Assembly (NCBI GenBank): GCA_021613375.1 | Contig: CM038716.1 | Location: forward strand, 16,274,024 to 16,338,023 | DNA length: 64,000 bases | Origin: Megaleporinus macrocephalus | Taxonomy: Eukaryota > Chordata > Actinopteri > Characiformes > Anostomidae | Direction: 5' to 3' | Shown here: in pieces, positions 11,985-24,860 of the stretch | Position numbering within the stretch: the stretch's first letter is position 1 | How the letters are laid out: the number at the start of each line of letters is the position of its first letter | Notes under the pieces: generated by a model | What the model saw: only the letters and a program-made list of their open reading frames with translations | What the model was told of the DNA's origin: nothing | Databases searched by the model: none | Position numbers and translations under genes: made by a program

Positions 11985-12260
11985 TTAGGTACATGTAAAC
12001 ACTGTACAAATTATAAAGCCCAAAGTATACAAAAGAGGAAGAAGCTCTCTCCCACTGAAACCACTTTTCTCAGCTTCCTGAAACACCTTCTTGGAATTCC
12101 AGCCCTTTTCTATTTTACAAGGTGATGTCATCTTGTAACACAATCCTTACTTTTTACGCCTACCAGCAAGCCTGGCACGCCCTCACACAACAAAAGTACA
12201 AACTCCCACTCTGAAACATCTTGCTCCAGTCTAGCTTCAAAGGTGCATCATACTAAAGAC
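11985..12260. repeat. Unnamed interspersed repeat F, copy 1
   Basis: Shared blocks with 24625-24860 in the same order and orientation: GCCCAAAG, AACTCTCTC/GCTCTCTCCC, CCACTTTTC, TTGGAATTCCAGCCCTTTT, ACAAGGTGATGTCATCT, GAAACATC. No terminal repeats or coding content were recognised. Confidence 0.6.
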
Positions 12261-13659
12261 AGAGGCGCTCTAATGGAGTGTTTCAGACAGAGGGGGAATA
12301 CAGATTTACAGTTTCAGACATTACATGGAACATCTAAGCATGTAAATCTGTTCTAATAGACCCCAAAATACATCAATAATCACTGAGAATAACCATAATA
12401 TTTCCCCTTTATTTAAATGATTGGCATATCTTCCACTTCAAGTGTGGCACTCAAGCAATTTCTTAGTTCAAATGATACACAATTCACCAGAAAAATTCAC
12501 AGTCGGTTACTAAACTGGTGGTTTGTGTTTGGATATCTAGTCTATTGAATGTAACTATATACTGTTTTATGACTGGTATGTTTATGGTTGAAAATGTCTG
12601 TCAGTAAGCTCCTTTCAAAATGTCCATGATTACTTACAATGTTAAATAATAAAACTCACGCGTAAGATAATGACTGATCCTGAGGCAACTGAGCATGGAA
12701 AGCTAGTTAGGATTCTGAATATGAAACGCACCTGTACATTTTCCTGCTTACCAATGTTATCATTGGTATATAAGATGAATAGGTTTAAGTAGGTTTAAGC
12801 ATTGTTTTAATGTGTTCATTCCTGGTGCTTAGACTAAGCATTAACAGTTATAAGGTCTGTACAGGTTGGATAGAGACGTAAGTTGTGTCTGAATATGTAA
12901 ATTTATGATGGTAGTAAGTGGTTTTAAACACTGCATCATACAGGTTTGCTCATTACTGTGTGACAGCAGATTCTGTCTTATAAACACTATAAATGTCACC
13001 CCTCCAGTCGAGCATATTTCAGCAGAGCTTGTAGCTGGGCTCGCCAGTCTTACTCAAATAAGTTATGAATGAATCTTCAAACCATAAAACGCAGTGCCTT
13101 ATGGGTCTCCCCTATCCCCTGGGGTACTCTGGTGGTAGTGGTATTGTTTGATTGCACTGGATCCTCTGCACTATGTCGTCAGACATCGCTACAAAATTGC
13201 CAAATTTCATAAAAACAAACTTTAATGCACAGCTTCGGTCACTGCTCTATTCATGTGCAACGATTCATGTGCAACAATTAGTGAAACATGCAGAACGAGA
13301 TGAGTGTTTTTGTTTTTTCAGCTTAGACAAAAAAGGTTGGTGACCCTTGACTCAAGGTCCAGTTAATCTTCAAGGAAAAAACAGCCAAACTTTAACTCCT
13401 GAATTGTCCTGTTACTGTACTAAATAAACTCAACTATAAATAAAAAAATAAAATATTTATTAGGTTATTATTCATAGTTTTTGAATTAAAAAGTCATTTT
13501 AAGGTATAGTTTAAAATAGAAGTGAGAGATTTTCACATTAAAAAATTAACTATTGCTATTTTCACACCTGAATAGAACCACAAGAGAACTGCATTGTAAT
13601 ACAGATATTTTGTGCTGGTAAGATATTATTCAGCAACTTAGCATTTAAAGAACATGTGT

Positions 13660-15160
13660 AAGAGCAGCCTGGAGGCCATGGCACTAAAAGAACTGCCAAT
13701 CAAGGAAAAGAGTCTGTACCTCAAGCCATCTAGTGTCAAAGAATATTAGTGGAAACCGTTGGAATCTACACTAGATAAGTGGGAGTAGGCCATGTGAAAC
13801 TTCGTAAGTGGTGAGCAAAAAGCTGATAGAGGTTTAGGGTAATCTGTTGAGGTTTTTTGGCTGGTGGAACAATGAAAAAGGAATTATAGTAAGTGAGCCG
13901 GGAAAAGGCACTAACAGTGATTCAACATCTTACATGCTGAGAAGACACTGGAGATGAGTGATATTGCGAAAATGAAAAAAAAAATGCAATTTTGGTGACT
14001 GAATTGATGTGCAAATGTGGGATGGGGATCAAATGTTATTCTAAGATTGTGAAGAATTTGTAAAGACAACTTTATACAAAAACAAAAACAAAATCTTGGA
14101 AACCAGGCTTTTAAAAACTGTCAGCAAGATGGCAGTTTTTTGGTTTTTAATTTGAGGAAGCTGTCACTCATCCAGCAAACAGCATTATACTTGGTACTAA
14201 TCTGAATTTGCATGCCAACAGCACAACATTGAAAAAAGTGAGACCCTGGTGGTGGAATGCTTTGCCAAGTTTATTGTGAAAATGAAGGTCCCTGTGGCAC
14301 TCCTTGAATAGTACTTATGTTTTCCAACACGATGTCCATCAATAAGGTATGGTATAAACCGTGTGATTGCTGTGCCTCCAGTAAATATGAAGGATGGTCA
14401 GGACAGCAGAGTGTAATTTTCCTACAGCATTGAAATGAATAGCAGAGGAAGAACGTTAAATGTGTGATCATGAACAATATTAAGATCATTATTAACAATA
14501 ATCAAAAGAGCAGTATCAGTGCTGTGCAGTGCTTGGACACTAAACAGGCGGTGCTCATAGAGATTATATGTAGAAAAAAGTTTGGAATCATGTAACCACC
14601 CTTTATAACACTTTTGGGGGATTTGCTTCTAGTTATAAAGAAGGTCAAGATCTGATTGAGAGGAGGAGCTCGAGTTTGGGATCAGATTACAGATAAAACA
14701 GGATGGTGGAAGTAATGCTTCTCAAAAGTTTAGGGAGTGTTTTCTGTGAGAGGTCTGATGGAGAGAGATAAGGAGAGAATTCTCAATAAATCTTACTGAT
14801 TTAGATCTTCCTACAGTTCTTCAAGGACCAACATTGTGCCTCAAAGCTAGGAGCATGTGAGGTAGTGGATTGGGTTTGGTTATAGCAGTAAAAAGATTTA
14901 AAGATTATTGCTATACCTTCATTTATGAAAGAGGATCAGTAACAGGTGGTGGAAACATTTGAACAAACCTGGACTAGAAATGTTAGTTCTCTAATGATGC
15001 TAATGGATTTGAATACAGAGATTACGTTCAGTCAGTTTGTGAGACGCCAGTGACATCATTAAGGCCAGAGGAAAAGATCACATTTAGCGTGTCCATTTCT
15101 ACGAGTGTGGAAAATGAACATATTGTACTCTGTTAAATAAAGGCATTCAGATTAAATCCC
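13660..15160 (-). pseudogene. Degraded LINE reverse-transcriptase relic
   Basis: On the minus strand, the block near 14290-14350 reads YLIDGHRVGKH and then GVPQG with frame slips, matching reverse-transcriptase motif B and the stretch before it. About 14147-14176 reads WMSDSFLKL, matching the WM..N.L.LN block after the catalytic motif in L2-type LINEs. The order on the minus strand (motif B, then WMS) is correct. Frameshifts and stops are frequent. The outer borders are approximate because only these two blocks are clear. It is non-functional and antisense to the host gene. Confidence 0.65.
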
Positions 15161-15769
15161 AGTAGCAATACAGCAGCTACTGGCAGCATGTACATTATTA
15201 GTCCCCCCCAGCTGGATTGCATCAGGACACAAAACTAAAGCAAATGTGAGCAGCTCATTTAGGTTAAACAGAAAATTAGGGGTCATTTTGGGGCCAGCAA
15301 TTTTAACACCATTTATTCAAGTGAAATTACATCATTAAATCTTTATATTTTTAGATTTTAAACTACTACAAAATACAGATTGGAGAGCAAATTATGCACT
15401 GAATGTGTCAGCCTGTTGGAATACATTTAATCACCCATTTGTATAGATGGGTTGTGGCACAAGATTTTTTTTTTAATCTAATATGATCATCAGATTTGTT
15501 GCATTGAAAGTTTGCAATTACTGTACTAAACTCTTATTTCAGTAAGTTATGTTGGAACAAAATAAACTAATTCAACAGTAAATTGTCTGGATGTCAGGAT
15601 GTCTTTCTAGCTTTCTGTCTATGTCAATAGAGTGAAACAAGTTCTCTCATTGGCTGGATGCTCAGGAGCTGAACTAAGGGCTTAATGTCTCCATAATATA
15701 AATGAGAGTGGAAACACACTACAATCATTTCCAGTGGGTAGGACAAGTTTGTGGAAATATACCACATTA

Positions 15770-15960
15770 GGGAGTATACTTGATAACCAAATACTTGAGT
15801 CTGCACCCAGGATTGATTCTTGTTTTTGGGGAAGGGCTCATTAGCGCTTGTTTTGTTTTTTATACACATGAATTTAAACCAAACCCAGGACCAATTGCAC
15901 AATTCCATACATCATTTTCCTGCATGCAGGTTTGCAAAATATTAGACACTAGCTTCATTA
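15770..15960 (+). repeat. Unnamed interspersed repeat A, copy 1
   Basis: It is an inverted match to 36000-36200. Shared words: GGGGAAGGGCTCATTA/GGGGGAGGGGCTCATTA, ATTGCACAATTCCATACAT, and CTGCAGGTTTGCA/CATGCAGGTTTGCA. Both copies span about 190 bp. Family unknown; possibly a non-autonomous DNA transposon. Confidence 0.65.
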
Positions 15961-16207
15961 GTTTGCTGTTTTTTTTTTTCATTTTTTTCATTTCATTTAT
16001 ACAAACACTTACACAGCAACAAACAGCACTTTTTTATTCACAACTATCCATCACATAACATGACAAGGGAACTAATACGATAAGTCAAAACAGGCACATT
16101 ACAAAATGAACCAGTTCATCCAGATGTTGGGGAAACAAAGGGAAACAGCAGCACCTCAATGCCAGAGCAGTCACTGGTACTGTACAACTGCAAAATGCCA
16201 ACGTTAA

Positions 16208-16211
<4 letters not shown>

Positions 16212-16298
<87 letters not shown>
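16212..16298 (+). repeat. AT dinucleotide microsatellite
   Basis: An uninterrupted (AT)n of about 86 bp. No inverted-repeat arms were seen around it. Confidence 0.97.
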
Positions 16299-16302
<4 letters not shown>

Positions 16303-16629
16303 TACATGTTTATTGTAATTATGTTTTAATGTTTATTCTACAATGGTCAAAACATGTTTATGTGAATCACTGTTAGATTATTGCAAACTGTTAGAGTCTT
16401 ATATTAAGGTTACCATAAAAAATAAAATCTGGAGTTTTGACATTTGCGGCCCAAACTGAAAGCCTAACAATCATCGTTAACCACTGTGAACAGTAGCTTA
16501 TAGTACAACTATGAATATAACACATACAGAAATGCCATTAAACTGTTATAGGTTTCAGGAAAAGTTGAGTCAACAGTTTTCTAGATAGATAAATAAAAAA
16601 ACAGATCATTCATATAATGTAAAAAGGGG

Positions 16630-16900
16630 CAACAGGAGCATAAAGAGGGAGAAGAGTCTCTCTCACTGTGATCTAAAAGAAAAGGTACATACAGAAAGCA
16701 GATCTTTGACCACACCTGCCAATATAAATCTAGGTGTTATTAGCATAGCAATGAAAAAGAAAAAAAAAGATTTTCAGAAGATGTCCTGGCCAAAATAGAG
16801 CAGGTTTTTTTTTTAATGAAAGGACCGAGGACTGATCCCTGAGGTACCCAGAACTAAGGTCGGAGAGAAAGACAACAACAAAAACCTTCAGTAAACAAGC
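16630..16900 (-). pseudogene. LINE reverse-transcriptase core relic with motifs B and C
   Basis: On the minus strand, 16849-16819 translates to VPQGSVLGPF, an intact reverse-transcriptase motif B. Lower, at 16757-16734, it reads FHCYANNT where an active enzyme would have FHCYADDT. Both catalytic aspartates are therefore changed to asparagine codons. The order B then C fits. Poly-A/T-rich interruptions separate the motifs. This second core relic lies about 1.7 kb beyond the first and has the same orientation; the two could derive from separate insertions. Confidence 0.75.
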
Positions 16901-19451
16901 TGGAAACTTGTATGCTAAGTCTAAACTGACGAAATGGCATCAGCCCTTCAGGCAGAGAGAGTGTTTAAAGTTATAGCCTCTTGCTAAACACATTCTTTCT
17001 TACTACTTGGCAATAACAGCTGCAATTATTTTGGGTAATAGTTGCAATTATCGGGGGTCTTGTAAACAATTTAAAAAACAAATGAGAAAACCGTGAGGCA
17101 TACGAGGCATGTCAAAGTTTACTTGAGCAACTGAACATGTCTGTGTATTTGTATTTGCTAACTTGATGTGCCTGTGAAGTGTAATATAAAGTTTGAAAAT
17201 GGGTGTGCTATCACTTCAGTTTAGCTGCTTTGGTTTTAGCTCAAGATTAATATATTAGGGTAAGGTAGCAACTGACTGGTGACCAGCTTCATGGTAAGTC
17301 CCGCGCATGCCTCAGAAACTGAGCAGATTGTGTTATTTGCACAACACCCTGTGAGCAAGGCTATTCGTATTGATTTGTTTGCTATGGGTATTGATTTGGT
17401 GTTGGTATACAGCTTTGGCTCAGGGAAAATGGGAAATAAACAAAGTGGCTCAGGTGAAGCCACACAACACTCTTCCACTCGGTGCACATGCTAAACTCCA
17501 CACACTGTCAAGAAGGAGAGATGGCTGAGAAACAGAAAGGATAAGATCTGAAAAACAAAGATTGAAAAATCTTCCTCACATCAGGTAAGGGAGAAGAGCT
17601 GTGTCAACATCAGTGATACGTTTCAATTGTGGAGAGATCTCCGAGAGTTGGCAGCTGGAGTTGTCTTCCTGTTTATCTGCTTCCTATTGTTACAGTTACA
17701 TTCTGGTGGCTGGGATGCCTGAATATAATAGCTACACCATTAAATGTGGAACAGGAACGTTTGAACAAAAAGCTGGACCTGTAGCCTCAGGCGCCATAAT
17801 GTACCTGGCCTACGGAAAATGAAGACAGGAAGCTTACACAAAAATAGCTGATATCAACTTCATATAGAGTTGAAAGGCACGAGAAGGGATGAGAAGGATG
17901 CTCTATTTCTGCTGAACAGGTTGTTGCTATTTCAAAGAACCAATAGGTCAGTAGGGTTCTGTTTACAAAGCTTTGTGACTGGTTAACATTACAGAAGTAC
18001 AGTTTGCTAACCCACAACCTAGCTAATGTTAGCTGCTGTGTGGTTGCTCACTCTGACAGAGGGAGCTGAAAAAACTAGTTTACGTCGTCTTGGCAATTTT
18101 CATTTATGAATTTGGGGTGTGCCAACATGGAACTGCTACCACCAAGGTGGAGCGGGAAAATTTAAGAACAAATTTGACCAAAAAAGAACTGAATGGAGGG
18201 GTGTATTTGTTTTGCTGGACTATTCTTATGATATAGGAGTGTGCAGTAATACTGGCGACCCACTGGTGGGCCCGGGCCTTGTTAGTCGATAAACAGATTA
18301 AGGTTAAAATATGACTGACGTGACATATTTCTAATCATACATTCTCTTGTTTAAAATAGTAGACTGTGTGCCAAACTAATGAAAAATCAGGGAAAGTTTG
18401 GCTTTGTTGGATTATAGTCTTTACAAATTAAGTGTTAAATAAATTCAACGACATTAGAGAGAATTTTTTTGCATGAAAAAGAGCAGAACTGCACAGTTGT
18501 ACAAAGGACTAATTGAATTTAGTGCTCTGCAAAAAGTGAAATGTTAAATAAAAACGATTGTGCTCATAGTCTGATAGCAGTCTTTATATTTTATATATAC
18601 ACTTTCGGTGCATTGCGTTCCCAACATATCAAATCAGTAAAATAAAATACTGCAATATATATAATGTGTTTAGTCATTTAGGTGTTGTGCTATTGTGCTC
18701 CATATTGCACACCCCTAAGTTTATAAAAAAAAAACAATATTTATCACATTCTCTCTCTTTCTGTCAATCTTTATCTACTTTCCACCTTCTATTTGCCACT
18801 CTCTCCTTTCTCAGTAGAGCTTGTGTCCACACTGGTGGAAAAACAAAAATAGATAAAAAAAAGAAGAAGAATACCGGAGACTTAAGCAGTGGCCGACCAT
18901 GGACCATGAGTGCATCAAAACTCTACCAGAGTGAGGGAGATCTATAAGTCGTCTTCCAAAGCCATGAGTGGCGCATAGGTATTGACTGAGGGTCGATACT
19001 CTCAACTAGCCTGGATTAAGTGCTGCTCTGTACAGTTCAATAATATATAGTTATATCTCCAGCCTCTGTCAGAGCTGATAGCACTGATTGATTGGGATGC
19101 ATTTGTCAACCTGGATGGTGTACCACCCAGAGTACAGGCACAATCCTTCAGCCTAGAACTTTAGAGGAGTTCACTTTTTAAATCTAAAAATGGAGCCCAT
19201 AGAAGTGCCACTTTTAGTTCCCTAGAGAACCTTTCTGTTCTAAGCTTCTGTAAAAATGTTTTGAGCCTCTCAGCGTTTCTCTGTTCTTTTGTTTTTAATG
19301 CTAAATGTGTTGAAAAGGTATATCGTGCATGGGTAGGATATCAAGAATTCTTCGAAGAATCTTAATCTCAAGAACATTCTATTAAAAGCTCTTCATAGAA
19401 GCACTCCATTGTTCTGCCTGTAAGACAGATACTACATTATTATAAAATATA

Positions 19452-19867
19452 TACTATATTATTATAAATGTTTGTAGACACCTAGTCATTCAGCATTTCT
19501 TCTGAAATCGAAGGTATTAATAAAGAATCTGACCCGCAGTAACAGCCTTTTTACTGAAAGACTCTACAATAGTTATTGGAACATTGCTTTGTAGATTTGA
19601 TTGCATTCAACTGCAACAGCATAAGTAAATCAGGTACTGATGTTAGATGCCTCTTTCCAGGTATTGGAATGGAGCTGAATCCAGCATTGCTCTATAGCCC
19701 CATGCTGTATCCTTTATACCCTTCTGGCCATTGCTTGGCATTGGGCATTAGGCTCATGTGCCATTCTGATGCTTTTCCACAGAGATTCGACAAGCTGCAT
19801 TTGCAACTGAATGGCAACAACGGGAGCACCCTAAAGTATGTGTCTGAATATTTCTGGACATATAGTG
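19452..19867 (-). mobile_element. Tc1-like element, internally deleted
   Basis: The left end TACTATATTATTATAAATG..TGTAGACACC is inverted at the right as ..TTTCTGGACATATAGTG followed by TA (19868-19869). The interior near 19570-19670 (GTTATTGGAACATTGC, GGTACTGATGTTAGATG) follows the antisense of the 3' half of a widespread fish Tc1-like transposase gene, and 19730-19760 (TTGGCATTGGGCAT) follows another part of it. About two thirds of the element is missing. The transposase would lie on the minus strand. Confidence 0.7.
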
Positions 19868-20005
19868 TATGCAAATGACCTCTGCTTTAATTGTCTGAAC
19901 TGCACTGTGCTTAATTCAAAAGACACTGAGGGCTGAAACTGGCCTGCAAACTTCAGTGTGATAAGGTGGAGCTAAACCGCTGCAGACTACGTAAGTGGAT
20001 ATAAT

Positions 20006-20670
20006 CAGAGGTGTCAATTAATGAAGTACAAATACTTCGTTACCTTACTTAAATAGAGATTTTGGTTATTTATACTTTGCTGGAGTAATTATTTTTCAGC
20101 TGACTTCTGCTCCTTACATTTTCACACCATTATCTGTACTTTCTACTCTTTACATTTTAAAAATAGTCTCGTTACTCCTTTTTCATTTTCAGCTTGTTTT
20201 CATTCATGTACATTTACATTTCAATAAAGGTTACTGATAACATCTCTGATAATATCTTCCGCTCCATGAAAAACATGTTAATGCTTAGAAGTACACGTAT
20301 ATTTTTCTTAAATATATTTACATTGTAACTACATTAATTTTCAATGGCCATATATGCAGCTAGCGCATCCCAAATTTATCAACATTACATTTTAATATAA
20401 CATTATAGTCATTATGGCTTTTAGAAGAATGAGGTTTTTGGGAGGTGGGCTAGTGCACTATAGGCCCTTGTAGTGCGGCCTAAGCTTAATGGCATTTTTT
20501 TCCCTTACATTACTTTTACCTGTATACTTTAAGTGAAAGCAGTACTTTTACACTTTTACTGGTGTAAAAAGCTTCAGTTGATACTTTAACTTGTACACAT
20601 GTTTTTTTTTTAAACTCTAGTATTTATACTTCTACCTGAGTAATGAATGTGAATACTTTTGACACCTTTG
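20006..20670. mobile_element. Non-autonomous hAT (Tol2-like) element with 8-bp duplication
   Basis: The ends are CAGAGGTGTCA at the left and TGACACCTTTG at the right (one mismatch as inverted repeats). They are flanked by a perfect 8-bp target duplication GATATAAT (19998-20005 and 20671-20678). CAGAGGTGT ends and sub-terminal TACTTAAGTA/GAGTAAT-type words are hallmarks of Tol2-like hAT elements. At 665 bp without a transposase frame, it is a non-autonomous derivative. Confidence 0.9.
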
Positions 20671-21759
20671 GATATAATTGCATTGCTTTTAATAATATGA
20701 CTAAAACAATGACATTGAAATAAGCTGGACTGACATAGGAAGGGCGGCGAAACTTTAAATCATTAAACTGTTTTTACTACAGGCTACAGAAATGTGGTTT
20801 GCCATGATATGGGCCCTGAGCATTGACAGGCAGTGTTGTATCTGCTAAGTAGAACACTAAATGTTGCTGTGACGCAGTAGCAGCAGTGTGGTCCCCTTTG
20901 TATCACGTTGGACTGTTTGACCCCACACACAGTTTTCATAGCATCATATTATTCAGCCTGGATCAATAACCCCAACCACTGCAATATCATCTCCCCTCAC
21001 AGCTCCCACATAACCACAGGGCTAAAGGATGGGAAAACAAGGCTTTATTAATTGCCTGCCACTTTTTTTTTAGTTACAGCTGCCCTCTGTTCTGACACAG
21101 TTTCCAGCACTATAAAGAAGACTGCTTGAGAAACACAGGCTCTGTCAGAGCTCTAATGAGTAGATAAGATTCTTCCTATGGCTTTTCTGCTCTTCTGACT
21201 CCCCCAGTAATATCATCCCTTCCAGACCGGTACCTTCGGCGGAAGTTTTGTAGAGAAGCTTAATCTTTCAGAGATTTAAGACCCAGAGCTGTAGGAACTG
21301 TATCCGGCCTGGATGGATTTGCGTGAAGCTCATTTGAATATGAGCACAACAGTAGGGCAGTGGAATGAGGTTATGCAGTAGAACAGTGCACCGCTGGAGT
21401 TAAACTTAAAGAATTTATGTATTGTAGAGGGTTTCAGCATGGAGTAGGATTTATGTAATGTCAGTCACGTCTTTCTTTTCTTCAAAGCCTGCATGTTATT
21501 ATTAAAAAAACGTACATATACAATCAATATAAAAAATGTAAAAAATCATAAAAAGACATATCGAACTAAATAATGACAGAATGAAAAATCAACTATGCGC
21601 TATATTACAAATTATTTACCCCTTCACTAGTACTCCATATCCCACAGACTGTGTAATATTGATAACAGTACATATTCAAATACATCCCTGGGTTGCAAAG
21701 GATCTTTTATTCATTCAGGCTCTTCTGTTTATTTGAAGCAAGAATATATATATGTACAT

Positions 21760-22065
21760 ATACACCCACTGGCTACCTCAGGGCCACTTAGGACATGTTT
21801 CTACACTCATTGTTCATTTTATCAGCTCTACTTGCCTTATAGACGTATTCTAAACTTCTGCAATTACAGACTGTAGTCTATTTGTTTCTCTGTATGCATT
21901 GTGACATCTGCCAGGTGGACCAAAGAGGTAGGAGTGTCTAATAGAGTGGACAGTGAGTGGACACAGTGTTTAAAATTCCAGCAGCACTACTGTTTCTGGT
22001 CCACTAATACCAGCGCAACATACACTAATAAACCACCACTATGCCAGTGTCTACACGGCCGGTGG
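21760..22065. repeat. Unnamed fish repeat D, copy 1
   Basis: It contains TAGGAGTGTCTAATAGAGTG, GACAGTGAGTGGACACAGTG, CCAGCAGCACTACTG and CCACTATGCCAGTGTC, which is the inverse of blocks in the copy at 49172-49386. This family is familiar as very abundant in characin and catfish genomes; I do not assign a class. Confidence 0.7.
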
Positions 22066-22082
22066 GTGTGTGTACATACACT

Positions 22083-22137
22083 TAAATACACTTAAAAGCC
22101 TTTATACACTTAAAAGCCTTTATACACCTAAAAGCCT
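22083..22137 (+). repeat. Short tandem repeat, about 20-bp unit
   Basis: Three near-identical units of TACACTTAAAAGCCTTTA occur in a row directly before repeat C. Confidence 0.8.
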
Positions 22138-22425
22138 TTATCTTAGCACTAAGTGTATCTTCACAAGTATAAACACCAGATATCATTAGAACTTATGTAA
22201 ATAATCATAAAAACAATACAAAGTAGCATAAATATCTTATTGTGAAAGAAATAGATTATATCTTGAGCTCCAGTGTGTAGAAGAAGTTTAGTTCCAGATC
22301 TCTCCTGGACGCCCCAGACATTGTATGCATGTATTCAGTTCCTTCAGCAGCAATCTTGATTTAGCTTAATGAAGTACTGAGCAGTCAAAGCAGGTATTAG
22401 ATGAAAACTATATATAATTCTGGGT
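22138..22425 (+). repeat. Unnamed fish repeat C, copy 1
   Basis: Shares ACACCAGATATCATTA, ACAAAGTAG, TAGTTCCAGAT, CTCCTGGA and GATTTAGCTTAATGAAGTACTGA with 44460-44750. The first part is shared with 53040-53180. All three copies have the same orientation. Confidence 0.75.
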
Positions 22426-24002
22426 TGTTTCCTCAAGGAAAAGATTGGAAAGGGTAAAATAAATACACTGATGTATGTAAAACTACTATTAATGCCATTT
22501 GCCTATTTTAAAAAATAATGTTTGTCTAAGCAAATAAAAACTTCCTGTTTATTTTCTTTAAATTGAAAATCAAGTGCCCAAGACATTTGCACAATACTGT
22601 ATACATACAAAATATTTTTTTCTTATTAAAAAAGGAATAAGAAATAAGACAATAAATTGGTCAATACATTAAAAATAAAGAAAGTACATACAGTTCAACA
22701 TACATAGTAAAACATAACAATTCTTCATTCTTCAGTTAATAAAATCTTTGTTAGCAGAATACAGCTGACGTGCACAGAAAGTTTTATAAAACCACAGAGT
22801 TGTTATTTGTGTTTATTTACTTGCAGAATTGCCAGTTTGTTCATATACAAACCTTCAAAGTGAATACGAAACACCCGTACTCGTCTGTCTGGCCGCAGTA
22901 ATTTTTATATCTGTTACAGATCCATTTTGTGCATTTGCACTCATCCTTAGCCAGATGTCACTGTGAAACTCATGACAGCTGGAAGAGAAACATAAAAAAT
23001 GCTCCATTTGTTATGAGCTCCTAGGGGGCTTGTGTGGTGTTCTCTGGCTCAGAGACAACCTTGAGTGTTGACGCCAGTGTCATCTCCTCAATGCCCTTCA
23101 TTAATGCACAGCTCCTATAGAACAATATACAGACCACATTAAAATGCAGAGGCGTCTAAATGAGACAACTTTATCAACGTTATCGGCATAAATTACAGGC
23201 TGAGAGCGTGAAAGACAGGCATGTTCACTGGCACTGGCAATGTCACACGCATACGCCACTGAGCCTGAAAAGCAGCCGCCCTGAGATCTACTGTGTTAGA
23301 AGAACAAGACGCGCATTAGTGCACAACCGCGCAATCCGCCTTTGGCTAATTGTGTTTGTCTTGACAGTGCGCTTCTGTCAGTCTTATTGCTAATGCTCCA
23401 GCCCTCCGTGACTGATTAGCTCTGTCTCTGCCGTTGCACAATAAAGCACTAGTGGATTTTTGGGTGGGTGGCTGTGCTTTTCTCTTTTGCTGCCTTACGA
23501 AGCTGCGGTTGCCAGAGATTGGCTGCTTAACCTACTCTTTATAAGCCAGGCGTCGCACTGCTATGCCTCCGCACTTTCAATTTTTCACATATTCAGCAGC
23601 ATTCAAACGGCGCTACTGCTTAGGATTGCCAGGTGTTGCTAGTGTTGAGTTTCCAAGTTGAAATCAGGCACTTTAGGCGTTAATTAAAGATACCATTGGT
23701 CTAAAATCCCAGTATCCAGCATTTCAGTATCAAAATCGAAACTGGAGAAAATTGAACTGTGCAATTTCCAACTTTAATATTTCTACTGGTTCTTCATTTT
23801 GTTATCCTGGATGTAGTGCTAATTGCTTATAATTGCTTAGATATTGTGTCTTGTTGTTGTAACAAAAACTTTTCCCCATATAAGGAGGAAAACTCCTTTA
23901 GCGCATGTTAATTAAATGAGAACTCTTTCTGCAGCATTTGTGTTTGTGTTTCAGTCATGAAGTGTTCACACAATATGAATGACAAGAATGCAAAATTGCT
24001 TT

Positions 24003-24008
<6 letters not shown>

Positions 24009-24081
<73 letters not shown>
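24009..24081 (+). repeat. AT dinucleotide microsatellite
   Basis: An uninterrupted (AT)n of about 73 bp in unique intron DNA. No inverted arms were seen. Confidence 0.97.
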
Positions 24082-24085
<4 letters not shown>

Positions 24086-24624
24086 ATTACATCAATTAGG
24101 AATGTTTGAGCCAGTTTTATACATTTAAAGGTTGCCCAGTACATTTTGAGTGCAGACTGATGACTTGTGTTGGGAAGTATGCTTTGAAAAAATAGTGATG
24201 CCTAAATACTGAAACCATTTTATTACATTATTTTACACTACATTATTATTATTTGATGGCATTAAATACAATAACATATTCAGAATTCATCTAGAATACA
24301 TGCAGATAGAAAAACTCTGATTAAGTTGGCATATTGCAATCAACTGCTATGCGGTTTTCAGGTAATGACATATAAGCTGCATGTGAATATGTAACCTGCC
24401 ACAAATTACATTTTGCAGGGCTTGTCACATGCGAACATGTCCACTACTGAGAAAACAATCATCGCTCCAAGGAGTTCAAAGGATGCTGAGATTATTAACT
24501 GGCTCATCACAATGATTTATCATCCTCTTCAGGCTTCAGTATTCTGGATACATATTATCAGTACATGTTTTCCATTACAGGGACCCATCATGCTTTTCCA
24601 TTTACTCTTTCCTGTAGAGTGTTA

Positions 24625-24860
24625 ACGGTCTGCGGAGTTACAGCCCAAAGATGGAGAAACTCTCTCACCATAGACACCACTTTTCACAGGTGCCTAAAGC
24701 ACTTTGTTGGAATTCCAGCCCTTTTATCTGTTACAAGGTGATGTCATCTCATAATTTTTATTGCCCTCCTAACAGAGAGTTAAAACAGTCAGAAACATCC
24801 AATCTAGATTCTGAGGGTCAACCAGGTCTACCAACTTGCACCTGACTTTCAGGATTGGAC
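24625..24860. repeat. Unnamed interspersed repeat F, copy 2
   Basis: Direct match to 11985-12260, with TTGGAATTCCAGCCCTTTT and ACAAGGTGATGTCATCT intact. See that entry for the shared word order. Confidence 0.6.

Noticed and set aside
16212..16298. AT microsatellite tested for palindromic arms; also 24009-24081 and 58613-58676
   Set aside because: The flanks show no inverse match, unlike those at 26341 and 63673.
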